Below the pieces are notes generated by a model. That model made no database searches and had not been told where the DNA came from. It saw only the letters and a list, made by a program, of their open reading frames with translations. Position numbers and translations under genes: made by a program. Shown piece by piece: positions 53,849 through 61,993 of a stretch of 64,000 nucleotides of DNA (positions are counted from its first letter, which is position 1; the number at the start of each line of letters is the position of its first letter). The stretch is from Guptibacillus hwajinpoensis (GTDB taxonomy: Bacteria; Bacillota; Bacilli; Bacillales; Guptibacillaceae). The stretch spans positions 124,001-188,000 of the forward strand of contig NZ_SWFM01000001.1 of NCBI RefSeq assembly GCF_005144865.1, written 5' to 3'.

Positions 53849-54874
53849 ATGATTAATATAATAAGACAGCAACAAACACTCACGCCAAGTGTGCGATTTA
53901 TTCTAGGAATCACGTTTACATTTTTCATTGCATTAATGGGCTATTATCTAGCAATGGTTCCTGGTTTTGCATTAACAGGACAACTTGCTTCTGCCATATT
54001 TATTTCAATCATTTACAGACAAATTGCGGGTTATCCTGAGTGGCTCAGGGCTGGGATTACATTCTCTTCTAAGAAATTACTTCGATTTGCTATTATCTTA
54101 TATGGAATAAAGCTGAATGTTAGCTTGATTTTACAGGATGGCTTGCCTATTCTACTTCTTGGTGCTGCTGTGATTGCTTTTGCCCTACTATCTTCCGTAT
54201 GGCTTTCTAAAGCAATAAATGCAAACCGTTCGATTACTTTGTTAGTAGGTGCAGGAACTGGAATATGCGGTGCTGCTGCGATTGCTGCCGTGGCACCCAT
54301 TGTGGAAGCTAAGGAAGAAGATACGGCGATTGGTGTTGGAATCATTGCTTTATTCGGAACGATCTTTTCGGTGGGTTATACGATTGTTCTTCCATTTCTC
54401 CCCTTAACATCTGCAGAATATGGCATATGGTCTGGCATTTCACTTCATGAAGTAGCTCACGTCGCGCTTGCTGCAGCTCCAGGCGGAGAGACCGCCCTAG
54501 CTATGGGGCTTCTTGCAAAGCTTGGAAGAGTATTTTTACTCGTTCCTGTTTGTTTTCTATTTATGTACATTGTAAAAAAGAAAAATACAGGAAGCAAACA
54601 GCAGGTTCCATTCCCATGGTTTCTAGTAGGATTTATTTTAATGAGCCTTGCAGGTACTTATATTCTTGGCCCAGTTATTCCATTTTCAGAAACTGCTATG
54701 ACGGCCGTTACTGAAGTAACAACGTGGTGTTTAACTGCAGCAATGGTTGGACTTGGACTTAGTGTAAGTTTAAAGGATTTGAAAAACAAAGCATTGAAAC
54801 CTATGGCAATCATTACAATCGTATCATTAACGCTTTCCATTCTAACTTTCTTTATCGTTAAATGGTTCTACTAG
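53849..54874 (+). CDS. yeiH: YeiH-family putative sulfate exporter
   Basis: 341 residues with about ten hydrophobic segments. Signatures of the YeiH/UPF0324 family: GAGTGICGAAAIAAVAPIVEAKEEDTA (in part: TGICGAAAIAAVAP), SLHEVAHVALAAAPGGE, and a C-terminal MVGLGLSVSLKDLKNKALKP. It is described as a sulfate permease/exporter family; function is not well established. The ATG follows GGAGG. Convergent with an ion-channel-like gene that it overlaps by four bases. Confidence 0.9.
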   Translation: MINIIRQQQTLTPSVRFILGITFTFFIALMGYYLAMVPGFALTGQLASAIFISIIYRQIAGYPEWLRAGITFSSKKLLRFAIILYGIKLNVSLILQDGLPILLLGAAVIAFALLSSVWLSKAINANRSITLLVGAGTGICGAAAIAAVAPIVEAKEEDTAIGVGIIALFGTIFSVGYTIVLPFLPLTSAEYGIWSGISLHEVAHVALAAAPGGETALAMGLLAKLGRVFLLVPVCFLFMYIVKKKNTGSKQQVPFPWFLVGFILMSLAGTYILGPVIPFSETAMTAVTEVTTWCLTAAMVGLGLSVSLKDLKNKALKPMAIITIVSLTLSILTFFIVKWFY

Positions 54875-55488
54875 GCCTCTTTTGATTGGTCATCCTTGGA
54901 TGACCAATTTCTTCGTAATTGATCCACATAATGAAACACAGTTCGTACAATTAATGCATGTAGTAGAATTCCTACAATCGTCAGAACCACAATGACGATT
55001 TTACTTACAAAAGCTGTTGGCTCAACTGAAAAACGACCTACAAATAGGAGCGAGCCAAACGACCAAATCGCTGCATCTTGAAATGAATCCACAACAGGCT
55101 CGTAGAAGTAAAATGGAAATGTTGAAACAATCACAAAAACAAAGCTTGTGAGGAACCATGTTTGAGGCGACATCCCCATCGCTTTTCCGATGATTGGATT
55201 ACTGAAACGTTTCGTAATTGTCTTAATTCGCCAGAGTCGATAAAGTCTTATTAACTTTGCACTTTGAAAGATAGAATCAAGTGGAATTAATGCTATTAGA
55301 TCAAAAGGGTGCTTTTTAATATACTGAAACCGGTCCTTAGACAGATAAAGAAATACCATGTAATCTGCAAAAAAGACAACCCATGTCCCGATAAGGATCG
55401 CCTTTTGAAAAGGAGATTCATACCAAATTGTTGAAACAGACAAAATGACGCATGCAAATAAAAAATATTGATAAATAAGCTTCCACAT
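54871..55488 (-). CDS. six-segment ion-channel-like protein with degenerate selectivity filter
   Basis: 205 residues. Segments S1-S3 are followed by an S4-like helix with arginines every third residue (LIRLYRLWRIKTITKR), then S5 (TWFLTSFVFVIVSTFPFYF), a pore loop and S6. The pore loop reads AAIWSFGSLLFVGRFSVEP where potassium channels have TTVGYGD, so the K+ filter is lost or replaced. It resembles the KvAP/ion_trans_2 layout without a known ion preference. ATG follows GGGGGGAT. The yeiH terminator lies inside its last codons. Confidence 0.78.
   Translation of the reverse strand: MWKLIYQYFLFACVILSVSTIWYESPFQKAILIGTWVVFFADYMVFLYLSKDRFQYIKKHPFDLIALIPLDSIFQSAKLIRLYRLWRIKTITKRFSNPIIGKAMGMSPQTWFLTSFVFVIVSTFPFYFYEPVVDSFQDAAIWSFGSLLFVGRFSVEPTAFVSKIVIVVLTIVGILLHALIVRTVFHYVDQLRRNWSSKDDQSKEA
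54885..54914 (+). terminator. yeiH terminator located inside the convergent channel gene
   Basis: Stem ATTGGTCATCC-TT-GGATGACCAAT followed by TTCTTC on the plus strand, 10 bases after the yeiH stop. It overlaps the coding end of the gene on the other strand. Confidence 0.7.
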
Positions 55489-55545
55489 CGGATTATCCCC
55501 CCTTTTACCAAAGTAATCACACTAAAGTTTATCGTTTTCGAAGGT

Positions 55546-55587
55546 TGTAAACAAACGCAAAGGCTGTCAATCAGCCTTTGCGTTTGT
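55546..55587 (-). terminator. terminator overlapping the end of the PBP gene
   Basis: Sixteen-base perfect stem (ACAAACGCAAAGGCTG and complement) around a five-base loop, followed by TTTAC. It includes the last codons and the TGA of the carboxypeptidase. Confidence 0.8.
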
Positions 55588-57096
55588 CTCTCCATTATAA
55601 TTAGCAAGTACAATCGCAAGTTGATCTTCTATCTTCTCCATTTCATCTTCATCAATAAATTGATTGAGAATGATTGAAAATATAAGAGGATGTTCTGATC
55701 GAACATAACCAGACAAAGAAGTTACACCAATCAATGAGCCTGTTTTCGCGTAAATGACCCCCTCTGCATCAGTGTTACTTAATCGATTCCGAAGCGTTCC
55801 CCCAACCATTCGTTCAGGCATGCCCGCAATAGGAAGAGAATTCAAATAAAAATCAAACCATGGCTTGTCTTGAATTCTATAAAGAAGGAAAGAGAGTTGA
55901 TTAGTCTGAATGAGACTTATCTGTGAAATCCCTGATCCATCTCGCAAGCACATGTCATCTGGATTAAGACCTTCCTCCTGTAAAACTGATCGAATTACTT
56001 CTAAACCTGCCTGGAAACTACCTTCTTCCTTCATTACTTTTCCCATTTCTTTTACAAGAACTTCTGCATGTCCATTGTTACTAAGTTTCATAAACGGAAG
56101 GAGTAAGTCGGAAAGTGGCATAGATTTCTTTTCAGCTAAGCGAATGGCTTGATCCGGGGTTTTTCCTAGCTTTTCTTCTCCTTTTAGTTCAATACCGTGC
56201 TTCTTTAACGATTGTCCAAACAGATTTAAAGCATAGCTTGCTGGATTCCACACTGCTACCCACGCTTTTTCTGGGTTAGAGTTTTTAGAAATTGTTCCAC
56301 TAACAACGATGGTGTTCGTGCCATGCTTTCGGTTTATCTTTATCTCAGCATCTTCATTTTCATTCACAGTCTTTGCATTGTTGATAATTGAGATTGTATC
56401 TGTTTCAGGTATGACCTTAACACCGCTCAGCGATCCTTCGCCACTGTTAGGCGATACCTTTATCATTAAGGTTCCAGCATCATAGTCTTGATTTGGAGAA
56501 GCTGTAAGCGCAGAAACTTGAGCACCGTAATATTCATCCTCATCACTCCAAATCATATCCTCCGACAAATATTCGCTATCATACCAAGACTCATCCCCAA
56601 TCAAATCTCCATTTACTTGGGTAATTCCTTGAAGTTTCAACTGCTCTGCTAACGAATCAAAGTCTTCGGGAAGTAACGTGGGATCACCCTTACCCTTTAA
56701 ATAAAGATTCCCTTTAATGATTTCTCCATGGCGATGATCTGCAAGGACCTCAGTTTGGAACTTATAATCTGAACCGAGTGTTTGAAGAGCCGCAGCTGCT
56801 GTAAGTAGCTTCATATTAGAGGCTGGTGTTAGTCGTGTGTCGCCATGATGATCGAAAAGAATTTCTCCCGTTATAGCTGATCGAATACTAACCCCAGCAA
56901 TTGCACCTTTTAGTCGCTTATCGTTAACAATCGTATGTATTTGCTCTGTTAAAGTCTGATGATTTTCTGCTCTTGCTGACCTACCAAATTGTTTTACAGA
57001 AGTCATCGGAATAAGAAGCAAACATGTAGTAAGTATTGCAGCACCAGTCAACCTTTTTCTATTCAATATGACTATGACCCCCTTTTTTACTAGCAT
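55567..57096 (-). CDS. dacB: D-alanyl-D-alanine carboxypeptidase/endopeptidase (PBP4/DacB, peptidase S13)
   Basis: 509 residues with an N-terminal signal/anchor helix (GAAILTTCLLLIPMTS). The penicillin-binding triad is present: SxxK as SNMKLLTAAA near residue 92, SxN as LSNNGHAEVL near 342, and KTG as YAKTGSLIGVTSLSG near 455. The large insert between SxxK and SxN is the S13 family feature. It trims cell-wall peptide cross-bridges outside the membrane. ATG chosen with AGGA upstream; a TTG ten codons later is an alternative after AAGGGGGT. Confidence 0.9.
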   Translation of the reverse strand: MLVKKGVIVILNRKRLTGAAILTTCLLLIPMTSVKQFGRSARAENHQTLTEQIHTIVNDKRLKGAIAGVSIRSAITGEILFDHHGDTRLTPASNMKLLTAAAALQTLGSDYKFQTEVLADHRHGEIIKGNLYLKGKGDPTLLPEDFDSLAEQLKLQGITQVNGDLIGDESWYDSEYLSEDMIWSDEDEYYGAQVSALTASPNQDYDAGTLMIKVSPNSGEGSLSGVKVIPETDTISIINNAKTVNENEDAEIKINRKHGTNTIVVSGTISKNSNPEKAWVAVWNPASYALNLFGQSLKKHGIELKGEEKLGKTPDQAIRLAEKKSMPLSDLLLPFMKLSNNGHAEVLVKEMGKVMKEEGSFQAGLEVIRSVLQEEGLNPDDMCLRDGSGISQISLIQTNQLSFLLYRIQDKPWFDFYLNSLPIAGMPERMVGGTLRNRLSNTDAEGVIYAKTGSLIGVTSLSGYVRSEHPLIFSIILNQFIDEDEMEKIEDQLAIVLANYNGETNAKAD

Positions 57097-57122
57097 TCTT
57101 TATCCTGCTCATTCTATGTAAA

Positions 57123-57163
57123 TTAAAATGGAGCCGCTGCGATTTGATATGTCGCACGGCTCC
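57123..57163 (-). terminator. terminator of the 50-residue protein gene
   Basis: Minus-strand stem GGAGCCG-TGCGA ... TCGCA-G-CGGCTCC with one bulge, followed by ATTTTAATTT. Confidence 0.6.
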
Positions 57164-57203
57164 TTCTATGAAGTTTCCTGTCGTAGTTTAGATTGGAAAA
57201 GAA

Positions 57204-57356
57204 TCATTTGGTTTCCTTCATCCCCTGTTCTTTGGTGTTCTTTCTTACATAATCGCCTTCTTCTTTTGTATGATCTTCTTCATTTCGCTCAAATCCCCAG
57301 ACATTCGTCAGCAACAAACTTCCACTCAACGAAACGGTCCTTCGTTCTCTCAACAT
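57204..57356 (-). CDS. 50-residue charged protein, unknown function
   Basis: ATG preceded by AAAAGGAGGGG (three-base gap after GGGG), a very strong ribosome site, giving MLRERRTVSLSGSLLLTNVW followed by a charged tail rich in E, K and D (GFERNEEDHTKEEGDYV, then RKNTKEQGMKETK). A terminator hairpin follows at 57123-57163, so it looks like a complete transcription unit. A longer open frame on the other strand over the same bases lacks a ribosome site and is judged a shadow. No family recognised. Confidence 0.6.
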   Translation of the reverse strand: MLRERRTVSLSGSLLLTNVWGFERNEEDHTKEEGDYVRKNTKEQGMKETK

Positions 57357-57510
57357 ACTCCCCTCCTTTTCGTTTATTAGTGATTCATTTCGCCACTCGA
57401 ATAAACTTTTCCTTCTTTGCTGGCGAATTTGAAACTATTTACCCAGAATGCTGTTATGATAAGGAAAAACATGTTGATTTATAGTAAAACAGTATGACTT
57501 TAGCACTTCG

Positions 57511-57540
57511 CAAAATAAAAGCCTCCCATCAGGAAGGCTT
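57511..57540 (-). terminator. terminator of the acyl-CoA dehydrogenase-like gene
   Basis: Minus-strand nine-pair stem (AAGCCTTCC / GGGAGGCTT) with TTTATTTTG following; it includes the stop. Confidence 0.75.
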
Positions 57541-58704
57541 CTCTGAGTTAAGCGCTCTGCTTGCAAGCATAGATATTACTGCATCATCCATTGGAGGATT
57601 ATGAAGTCCAGCCCTCACATCTCTGTAATAACGCTGCATCGGATTATCTTTAAACAAGGCTCTTGCACCAACAATCCTCATCGCAATATCAACAACGTTA
57701 GCCGCACTGTTTGTAGCCACATGTTTTACGGCTGCAAGTTCTGCTCCCATGTTGCTCCTTAGATGAGGTTCATTCACCCACCTCAATGCAATAGAATACA
57801 TCATTTCTCTTGCTCTCATTAACTCTAATTCCATTTCCCCTATTTTCCTTTGTACTTCTGGCACATCTTTAATAGGTCCTGGTAGACTATTAGGAGAATA
57901 CTCAGATGCAAATGCAATCGCTTCGTTTCTCGCTGCAATCGCGACACCAAGATAACAAGCAGGGATGTGAAGAAGCCATGCCTTAGGTAGTTCGCTCTTA
58001 CTGCTGTTTGAACCTTCAATAAGAGCATCGTGAGGGAGAATAACATCGTTTAGAACGAGATCATCACTTCTCGTACCTCTCATAGAAATCGTATCCCATT
58101 TTTCTTCAATCGTAACTCCTGGTAGACTCATATCGACAAGGAAAAAGCCTTTCTCCCCTGTATTGTCAATTTGTGCTGATACAAGAGCATAATGAAGCCC
58201 AGGTGCCATAGAAGTAAATGATTTCCGTCCGTTTATAACCCAGTGTCCATCCTTCTTACTCGCTTTCGTTTGAGGCATCCCTCCGCGTGTCGGACTTCCA
58301 GTTGCAGGTTCGGAAGCTGCACGATTTAAGAGTGCATGTTCATTAACAATTAATTGGGATAAACGTTCATAAACATCCTCTGACCAAGTTTGTTCCTCTC
58401 TCATTTCAAGCATAATACCGAGATGCCATCCAATTGAAAGTGCAGTAGCGGCATCACCTGTAGCAATCTGTTCCTGTAGCATAACGAATTCATACAAATT
58501 AATTTCTGTTCCACCGAATTTCTCGGGTACCGTTAATGCAATGTAGCCCGACTCTTTTAACTGTTCGAAATTCTCGGAAGGAAAACGCCCTTCACGGTCA
58601 ACTTCATCTGCTTTCAATGCAAATGATTCTGAAAGCTTACTGCCCAGATTAAACAATTGTTGTTGTCTTTCAGATTTAATAAATGGCTCATACAAGTGAT
58701 TCAT
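57529..58704 (-). CDS. acyl-CoA dehydrogenase-fold flavoprotein without the classical Glu loop
   Basis: 391 residues, three-domain acyl-CoA dehydrogenase fold: LTVPEKFGGTEINLYEFVM near residue 55, ATALSIGWHLGI, SEPATGSPTRGG and WVINGRKSFTSMAPG. The C-terminal loop reads QRYYRDVRAGLHNPPMDDAV in place of the YEGTSEIQ catalytic motif. I recall B. subtilis YdbM as similar. It may be a dehydrogenase with another base, or a flavin monooxygenase of the same fold. No coupled acyl-CoA genes are adjacent. The ATG follows a weak GTAAGAG. Confidence 0.8.
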   Translation of the reverse strand: MNHLYEPFIKSERQQQLFNLGSKLSESFALKADEVDREGRFPSENFEQLKESGYIALTVPEKFGGTEINLYEFVMLQEQIATGDAATALSIGWHLGIMLEMREEQTWSEDVYERLSQLIVNEHALLNRAASEPATGSPTRGGMPQTKASKKDGHWVINGRKSFTSMAPGLHYALVSAQIDNTGEKGFFLVDMSLPGVTIEEKWDTISMRGTRSDDLVLNDVILPHDALIEGSNSSKSELPKAWLLHIPACYLGVAIAARNEAIAFASEYSPNSLPGPIKDVPEVQRKIGEMELELMRAREMMYSIALRWVNEPHLRSNMGAELAAVKHVATNSAANVVDIAMRIVGARALFKDNPMQRYYRDVRAGLHNPPMDDAVISMLASRALNSEKPS

Positions 58705-58800
58705 CTCTTACTCACAGCCTTTCCGAACATGATCTACTATTAATCGTACACTATTGTATTTCTAATTCTCCAGTAAATCGATCGGAATAAGCATAATTCT

Positions 58801-59547
58801 TTACTTTCTATACAAAGGATAGTCAACAGAAGTTGGAACTTCAATAGCTATTACTCTTGTATCTTTTCTAACCTTTATCGCAATCTTACTCTGTTCATCT
58901 GCTTCCATAACGAGAAATTCTTTCATTTTGAATTCTGTTCTATTTATCTTTCCTTCACCACTAAGAACGAGAATGCTTAGAGATCGCCCCTTTGCTAAAC
59001 TATGTTCGTAAGTAAAATCACTTTTCACCTCGATATCCCACATCGCAGCATCTGTTACAAAGTTAACCGGCGATTCATCACTTAATAACTCTTTTATACG
59101 TATTCCTTCATTTGTGTCCACTTGAAAATCTGCATCATTAAATTGCTGATAGGTCGGTCTTCTTTTCAAGGCTTCTGTTAAATGAGGCTCAAACCAAATT
59201 TGAAATCCTTGCATGTTTGGACCTACAAATCCTTCTTCGTGAGAAACGCCAGATCCAGTCTGCATAACTTGTAATCCCCCTGGACCGACCGTACTTTTTG
59301 TTCCAAGTGTGTCTCCATGTTCAGCTTTACCGCTTATCACATACGTAATAATTTCAAATCCTTGATGAGGATGTAACGGGATGTAGCCTTCATTTTCTGA
59401 TTTCGCCCAAGCCCAGTAAAAAAGTGGTCCTATTCGCTTCACTTCTGAGCCCTCACCTGGAAAACCAATTGGCTTTTGTTCAGTGATTTTACCTCCATCA
59501 AACTGTCCCGCACCTTGCTGGTTCAATCCATAACGTTTTATATTCAA
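58801..59547 (-). CDS. pirin-family protein
   Basis: 248 residues, bicupin. Family segments: GPLFYWAWAKSENEGYIPLHPHQGFEIITYVISG (metal histidines in PLHPHQGFEIITY), EHGDTLGTKSTVGPGGLQVMQTGSGVSHEE. Known relatives include quercetin 2,3-dioxygenases; many are redox-stress proteins. The start is TTG after GGTGAT. A promoter with an MhqR-type operator lies directly upstream, so induction by quinones or other electrophiles is likely. Confidence 0.9.
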   Translation of the reverse strand: MNIKRYGLNQQGAGQFDGGKITEQKPIGFPGEGSEVKRIGPLFYWAWAKSENEGYIPLHPHQGFEIITYVISGKAEHGDTLGTKSTVGPGGLQVMQTGSGVSHEEGFVGPNMQGFQIWFEPHLTEALKRRPTYQQFNDADFQVDTNEGIRIKELLSDESPVNFVTDAAMWDIEVKSDFTYEHSLAKGRSLSILVLSGEGKINRTEFKMKEFLVMEADEQSKIAIKVRKDTRVIAIEVPTSVDYPLYRK

Positions 59548-59568
59548 CTAAATCACCGCTTTCTTAAA

Positions 59569-59586
59569 TATCTTTAATTCGAGATA
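59569..59586. promoter_or_regulatory. MhqR-like operator upstream of the pirin gene
   Basis: TATCTTTAATTCGAGATA, two mismatches from the palindrome TATCTCGAATTCGAGATA that I recall for the quinone-responsive MarR-type repressor MhqR of B. subtilis. It starts directly downstream of the -10 box. Confidence 0.65.
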
Positions 59587-59615
59587 ATTTTATCTCATTA
59601 GGTATTTTCAGTCAA
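59587..59615 (-). promoter_or_regulatory. sigma-A promoter of the pirin gene
   Basis: Minus strand: TTGACT (59610-59615), 17-base spacer, TAAAAT (59587-59592). Close to consensus; the MhqR-like operator abuts the -10. Confidence 0.68.
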
Positions 59616-59742
59616 TTTAAAACCCTCACCTCATTTGTGAAACGGTGTTGTTACGTCGTATAAAAATTAAGGTGAAAACGTTAGCGTTCCACATATATTA
59701 CCCGAACAGTTAATGATGGATCAAATCTGAGATGTTCTAAAT

Positions 59743-59767
59743 AAAAAAGCCGGCTCTTGGCCGGCTT
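59743..59767 (-). terminator. terminator of the aldo/keto reductase gene
   Basis: Minus-strand stem AAGCCGGC-CAAGA-GCCGGCTT followed by TTTTATTT. Confidence 0.9.
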
Positions 59768-59772
59768 CTAAA

Positions 59773-60600
59773 TTAAAAATCAAAATTATCTGGATCTGGA
59801 CCCATTCGTTCATTTTGATTAAGTTCATCAATCGCTCTAATATCATCTTTCGTTAATTCAAAATCAAAAACATCAAAGTTTTGTTTTATTCGTTCTGGGT
59901 TCGATGATTTAGGGATGGTTACAACTTCATGTTCAAGATCCCAACGAATAATAACCTGAGCAGTTGATTTACCATGCTGTTCTCCAATGTGTTTCACTAC
60001 ATCATGATCAAGCAATTTACCCTGAGCAAGTGGTGACCATGCTTCCATTTGAATAGAATGCTTTTTACAGTAATCACGGAGCTCTTGTTGATTTAGTAGT
60101 GGGTGAAATTCTACTTGATTCACCATAGGCTTAATTTCTGCATCTTTAATTAAATCTTCTAGATGGTGTGGGTGGAAGTTACTTACCCCAATTGCGCGGA
60201 TACGACCATCCTTATATAACTTTTCCATCGCTTTCCACGTCTCTTTGTACTTGCCTTCTACTGGCCAATGAATGAGGTATAAGTCTAGAGTTTCAACTCC
60301 AAGCTTTGTTACAGTATCTTCAAATGCTTTTAATGTTGACTCATAACCCTGGTCATCATTCCATACTTTAGATGTAATAAAAAGATCTTCACGTGGCGTA
60401 CTGTTTTCTTTAATTGCAGCACCTACACCTTCTTCGTTCTTATAAGCTGCCGCTGTATCAATTGCTTTGTAACCTGCATCAATTGCAGCATTTACGGCTG
60501 TCTTAACTTCATCATTGTTCTCCATCTTCCATACACCTAGTCCTAGCGTTGGCATTTCAACGCCATTATGCAAAGTTGTTGTTGTCCATTGTTTAGCCAT
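59773..60600 (-). CDS. aldo/keto reductase
   Basis: 275 residues from MAKQWTTTTLHNGVEMPTLG, with GGAGGAG upstream. An open frame continues into the dispersed repeat upstream, but that part is not coding. AKR tetrad is recognisable: Asp and Tyr in AIDTAAAYKNEEGVG, Lys in FITSKVWN and His in DLYLIHWP. C-terminal NADPH site: IPKSSNPERIKQN. Similar to YvgN/YtbE-like methylglyoxal/glyoxal reductases of bacilli. Confidence 0.92.
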   Translation of the reverse strand: MAKQWTTTTLHNGVEMPTLGLGVWKMENNDEVKTAVNAAIDAGYKAIDTAAAYKNEEGVGAAIKENSTPREDLFITSKVWNDDQGYESTLKAFEDTVTKLGVETLDLYLIHWPVEGKYKETWKAMEKLYKDGRIRAIGVSNFHPHHLEDLIKDAEIKPMVNQVEFHPLLNQQELRDYCKKHSIQMEAWSPLAQGKLLDHDVVKHIGEQHGKSTAQVIIRWDLEHEVVTIPKSSNPERIKQNFDVFDFELTKDDIRAIDELNQNERMGPDPDNFDF

Positions 60601-60667
60601 TAGAAATCTCCTCCAATTTTCGTTTACAAGTGAACTCTTCCCACTTTGATACAAATCTAATCTTTTT

Positions 60668-60904
60668 TTAAGGCTCTTTTCCAAAAGATTGTTGCTATTA
60701 GAAGATTGTTTCTCTAGAGAACCCCACTTCAAAGTTGATTGGAGCGGTAGGTGCTCGACTCCTACGAGACTAGCGGACAGGTGAGACCCCACAGGAGTGT
60801 AAGCGACAAGGAGGCTCACCGCCCGCACCAAGGAAAGCGAGCATCCTGGAGCGCAAATCAATCACTACTCTTATAGCAACAAAGTTTACGAAAAGAGCCT
60901 TTTT
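60668..60904. repeat. dispersed palindromic Bacillaceae repeat (MITE-like)
   Basis: About 235 bases with terminal inverted repeats of about 30 bases: AAGGCTCTTTTC and TTGTTGCTAT on the left are mirrored at the right end. Inside are a second inverted pair (GATTGGAGCGGTAGGTGCTCG versus CGAGCATCCTGGAGCGCAAA, shown in part) and a third (GGTGAG/GCTCACC). GC content is higher than the surroundings. I recall very similar sequences repeated in many Bacillus and Geobacillus genomes. It carries no gene. This fills most of the 323-base gap between the aldo/keto reductase and the hydroxylase genes. Confidence 0.75.
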
Positions 60905-60923
60905 AAATGAATATTCTATACTT

Positions 60924-61565
60924 CTACACATCCAATGAATCTATTTTTTTAGAAGAATGTTGCTTTTCTAAACTTTTAGCCGTCTTACTCTTATCAACTG
61001 TTTTCTCATCTTTAAAAGTACCTAAGAGAATATCAACGAATGGATTTGTAACTCCGTACCAGTAATTCTCATTTTTGTAGTGATGAAGTAAATGTGTTTT
61101 TTTAAGCCACTTTCCAAACTTCGTCTTGGGTACGATCGCTTGATGTGCAATATAATGCTTCCACTCGTAAAAGAGAAGCATTGACATTAACCCTACTCCA
61201 ACAGCCACAGAACTTCCTAACTGGTGTGTAATTAAAAAGATGCTATATGTAATAATTAAAAATTGAGGAGCTGTATACCAAATCGGCAAGAACATAAGAT
61301 GTAAATTATTGGGGTCTTTGTGGTGGTCATAATGTAATCGCTGAAGAACCTTCAAAAACATCGGATTTTTCGGAGCTTTGAGATGAAAGAAAAAACGGTG
61401 AGTTGTGTATTCACTCACACTAAAAATTAAAAAACCAATAAGAACAAAAAGAAGATGCTGTACAGTGAATTGACTTAGAATATAAATGACACTAGCACCT
61501 AAAAGAATCGACATAATCATTACATCTGGATATAAACAAAACGAAAAAAAATGCGCCTTTTTCAT
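60924..61565 (-). CDS. fatty acid hydroxylase/sterol desaturase superfamily membrane protein
   Basis: 213 residues, four or more hydrophobic segments. The di-iron histidine motifs are clear: THRFFFH, LHYDHHKDPNNLH, HYIAHQ and HLLHHYKNENYW. Enzymes of this superfamily hydroxylate or desaturate lipids or carotenoids; the substrate is not evident. The ATG follows AAGGTGGAA. A poly-basic C-terminal tail (KTAKSLEKQHSSKK) is present. Confidence 0.87.
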   Translation of the reverse strand: MKKAHFFSFCLYPDVMIMSILLGASVIYILSQFTVQHLLFVLIGFLIFSVSEYTTHRFFFHLKAPKNPMFLKVLQRLHYDHHKDPNNLHLMFLPIWYTAPQFLIITYSIFLITHQLGSSVAVGVGLMSMLLFYEWKHYIAHQAIVPKTKFGKWLKKTHLLHHYKNENYWYGVTNPFVDILLGTFKDEKTVDKSKTAKSLEKQHSSKKIDSLDV

Positions 61566-61748
61566 TACATTCCACCTTTACAATATTTATAATCAATTTA
61601 TTGCGAAGCTTGTTAAATAATGTCCTTAAACTTAGTCCTCCTTAACTTTAACTAGATTCTAACACCTCTTATTTACTCTGAAAAACAAATATACCATATT
61701 TTTCATTATTTTCTTTAATATTGTAATTAACATTATTAGAATATGCAA

Positions 61749-61774
61749 TAAAAAAACCATCCAATTGGATGGTT
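61749..61774 (-). terminator. terminator of the 44-residue protein gene
   Basis: Minus-strand stem AACCATCC-AATT-GGATGGTT with a TTTTTAT tail; overlaps the stop. Confidence 0.85.
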
Positions 61775-61907
61775 ATATTTTAGTTGGTTTTTGTTTTAAT
61801 CGGGACTTTTTATTAAAGTGAGCATCCGGAGCGGTTTGCACTTTTTCTTTCTCAGCTTTGGCATCTTGTTCGAATGCTTGCATGCCTTTACCAAATAATA
61901 AGCTCAT
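61773..61907 (-). CDS. 44-residue basic protein, unknown function
   Basis: ATG eight bases after GGAGG gives MSLLFGKGMQAFEQDAKAEK then EKVQTAPDAHFNKKSRLKQ and a short end; pI is high, helical first half. Followed directly by a strong terminator, so it is a real small transcription unit. No family recognised; similar short proteins occur in bacilli. Confidence 0.7.
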   Translation of the reverse strand: MSLLFGKGMQAFEQDAKAEKEKVQTAPDAHFNKKSRLKQKPTKI

Positions 61908-61993
61908 CTTTCATACCTCCTTATGTGAACGTTAATCCACCATTTCCGATTTTATTTTTGTTAAAACATATTTTTAAAAATTCGTTGAAAATT

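Noticed and set aside
57128..57484. 118-codon open frame on the plus strand
   Set aside because: No ribosome site before its start, composition is odd (W/F/H rich), and a well-initiated short gene lies on the opposite strand across it.
59670..59690. cre-like sequence TGAAAACGTTAGCG
   Set aside because: One fixed end base does not fit (CG instead of CA), and it lies over 110 bases from the nearest start.
60601..60861. N-terminal extension of the aldo/keto reductase frame
   Set aside because: It runs into a dispersed non-coding repeat; a strong ribosome site marks the start at 60600 where homology begins.
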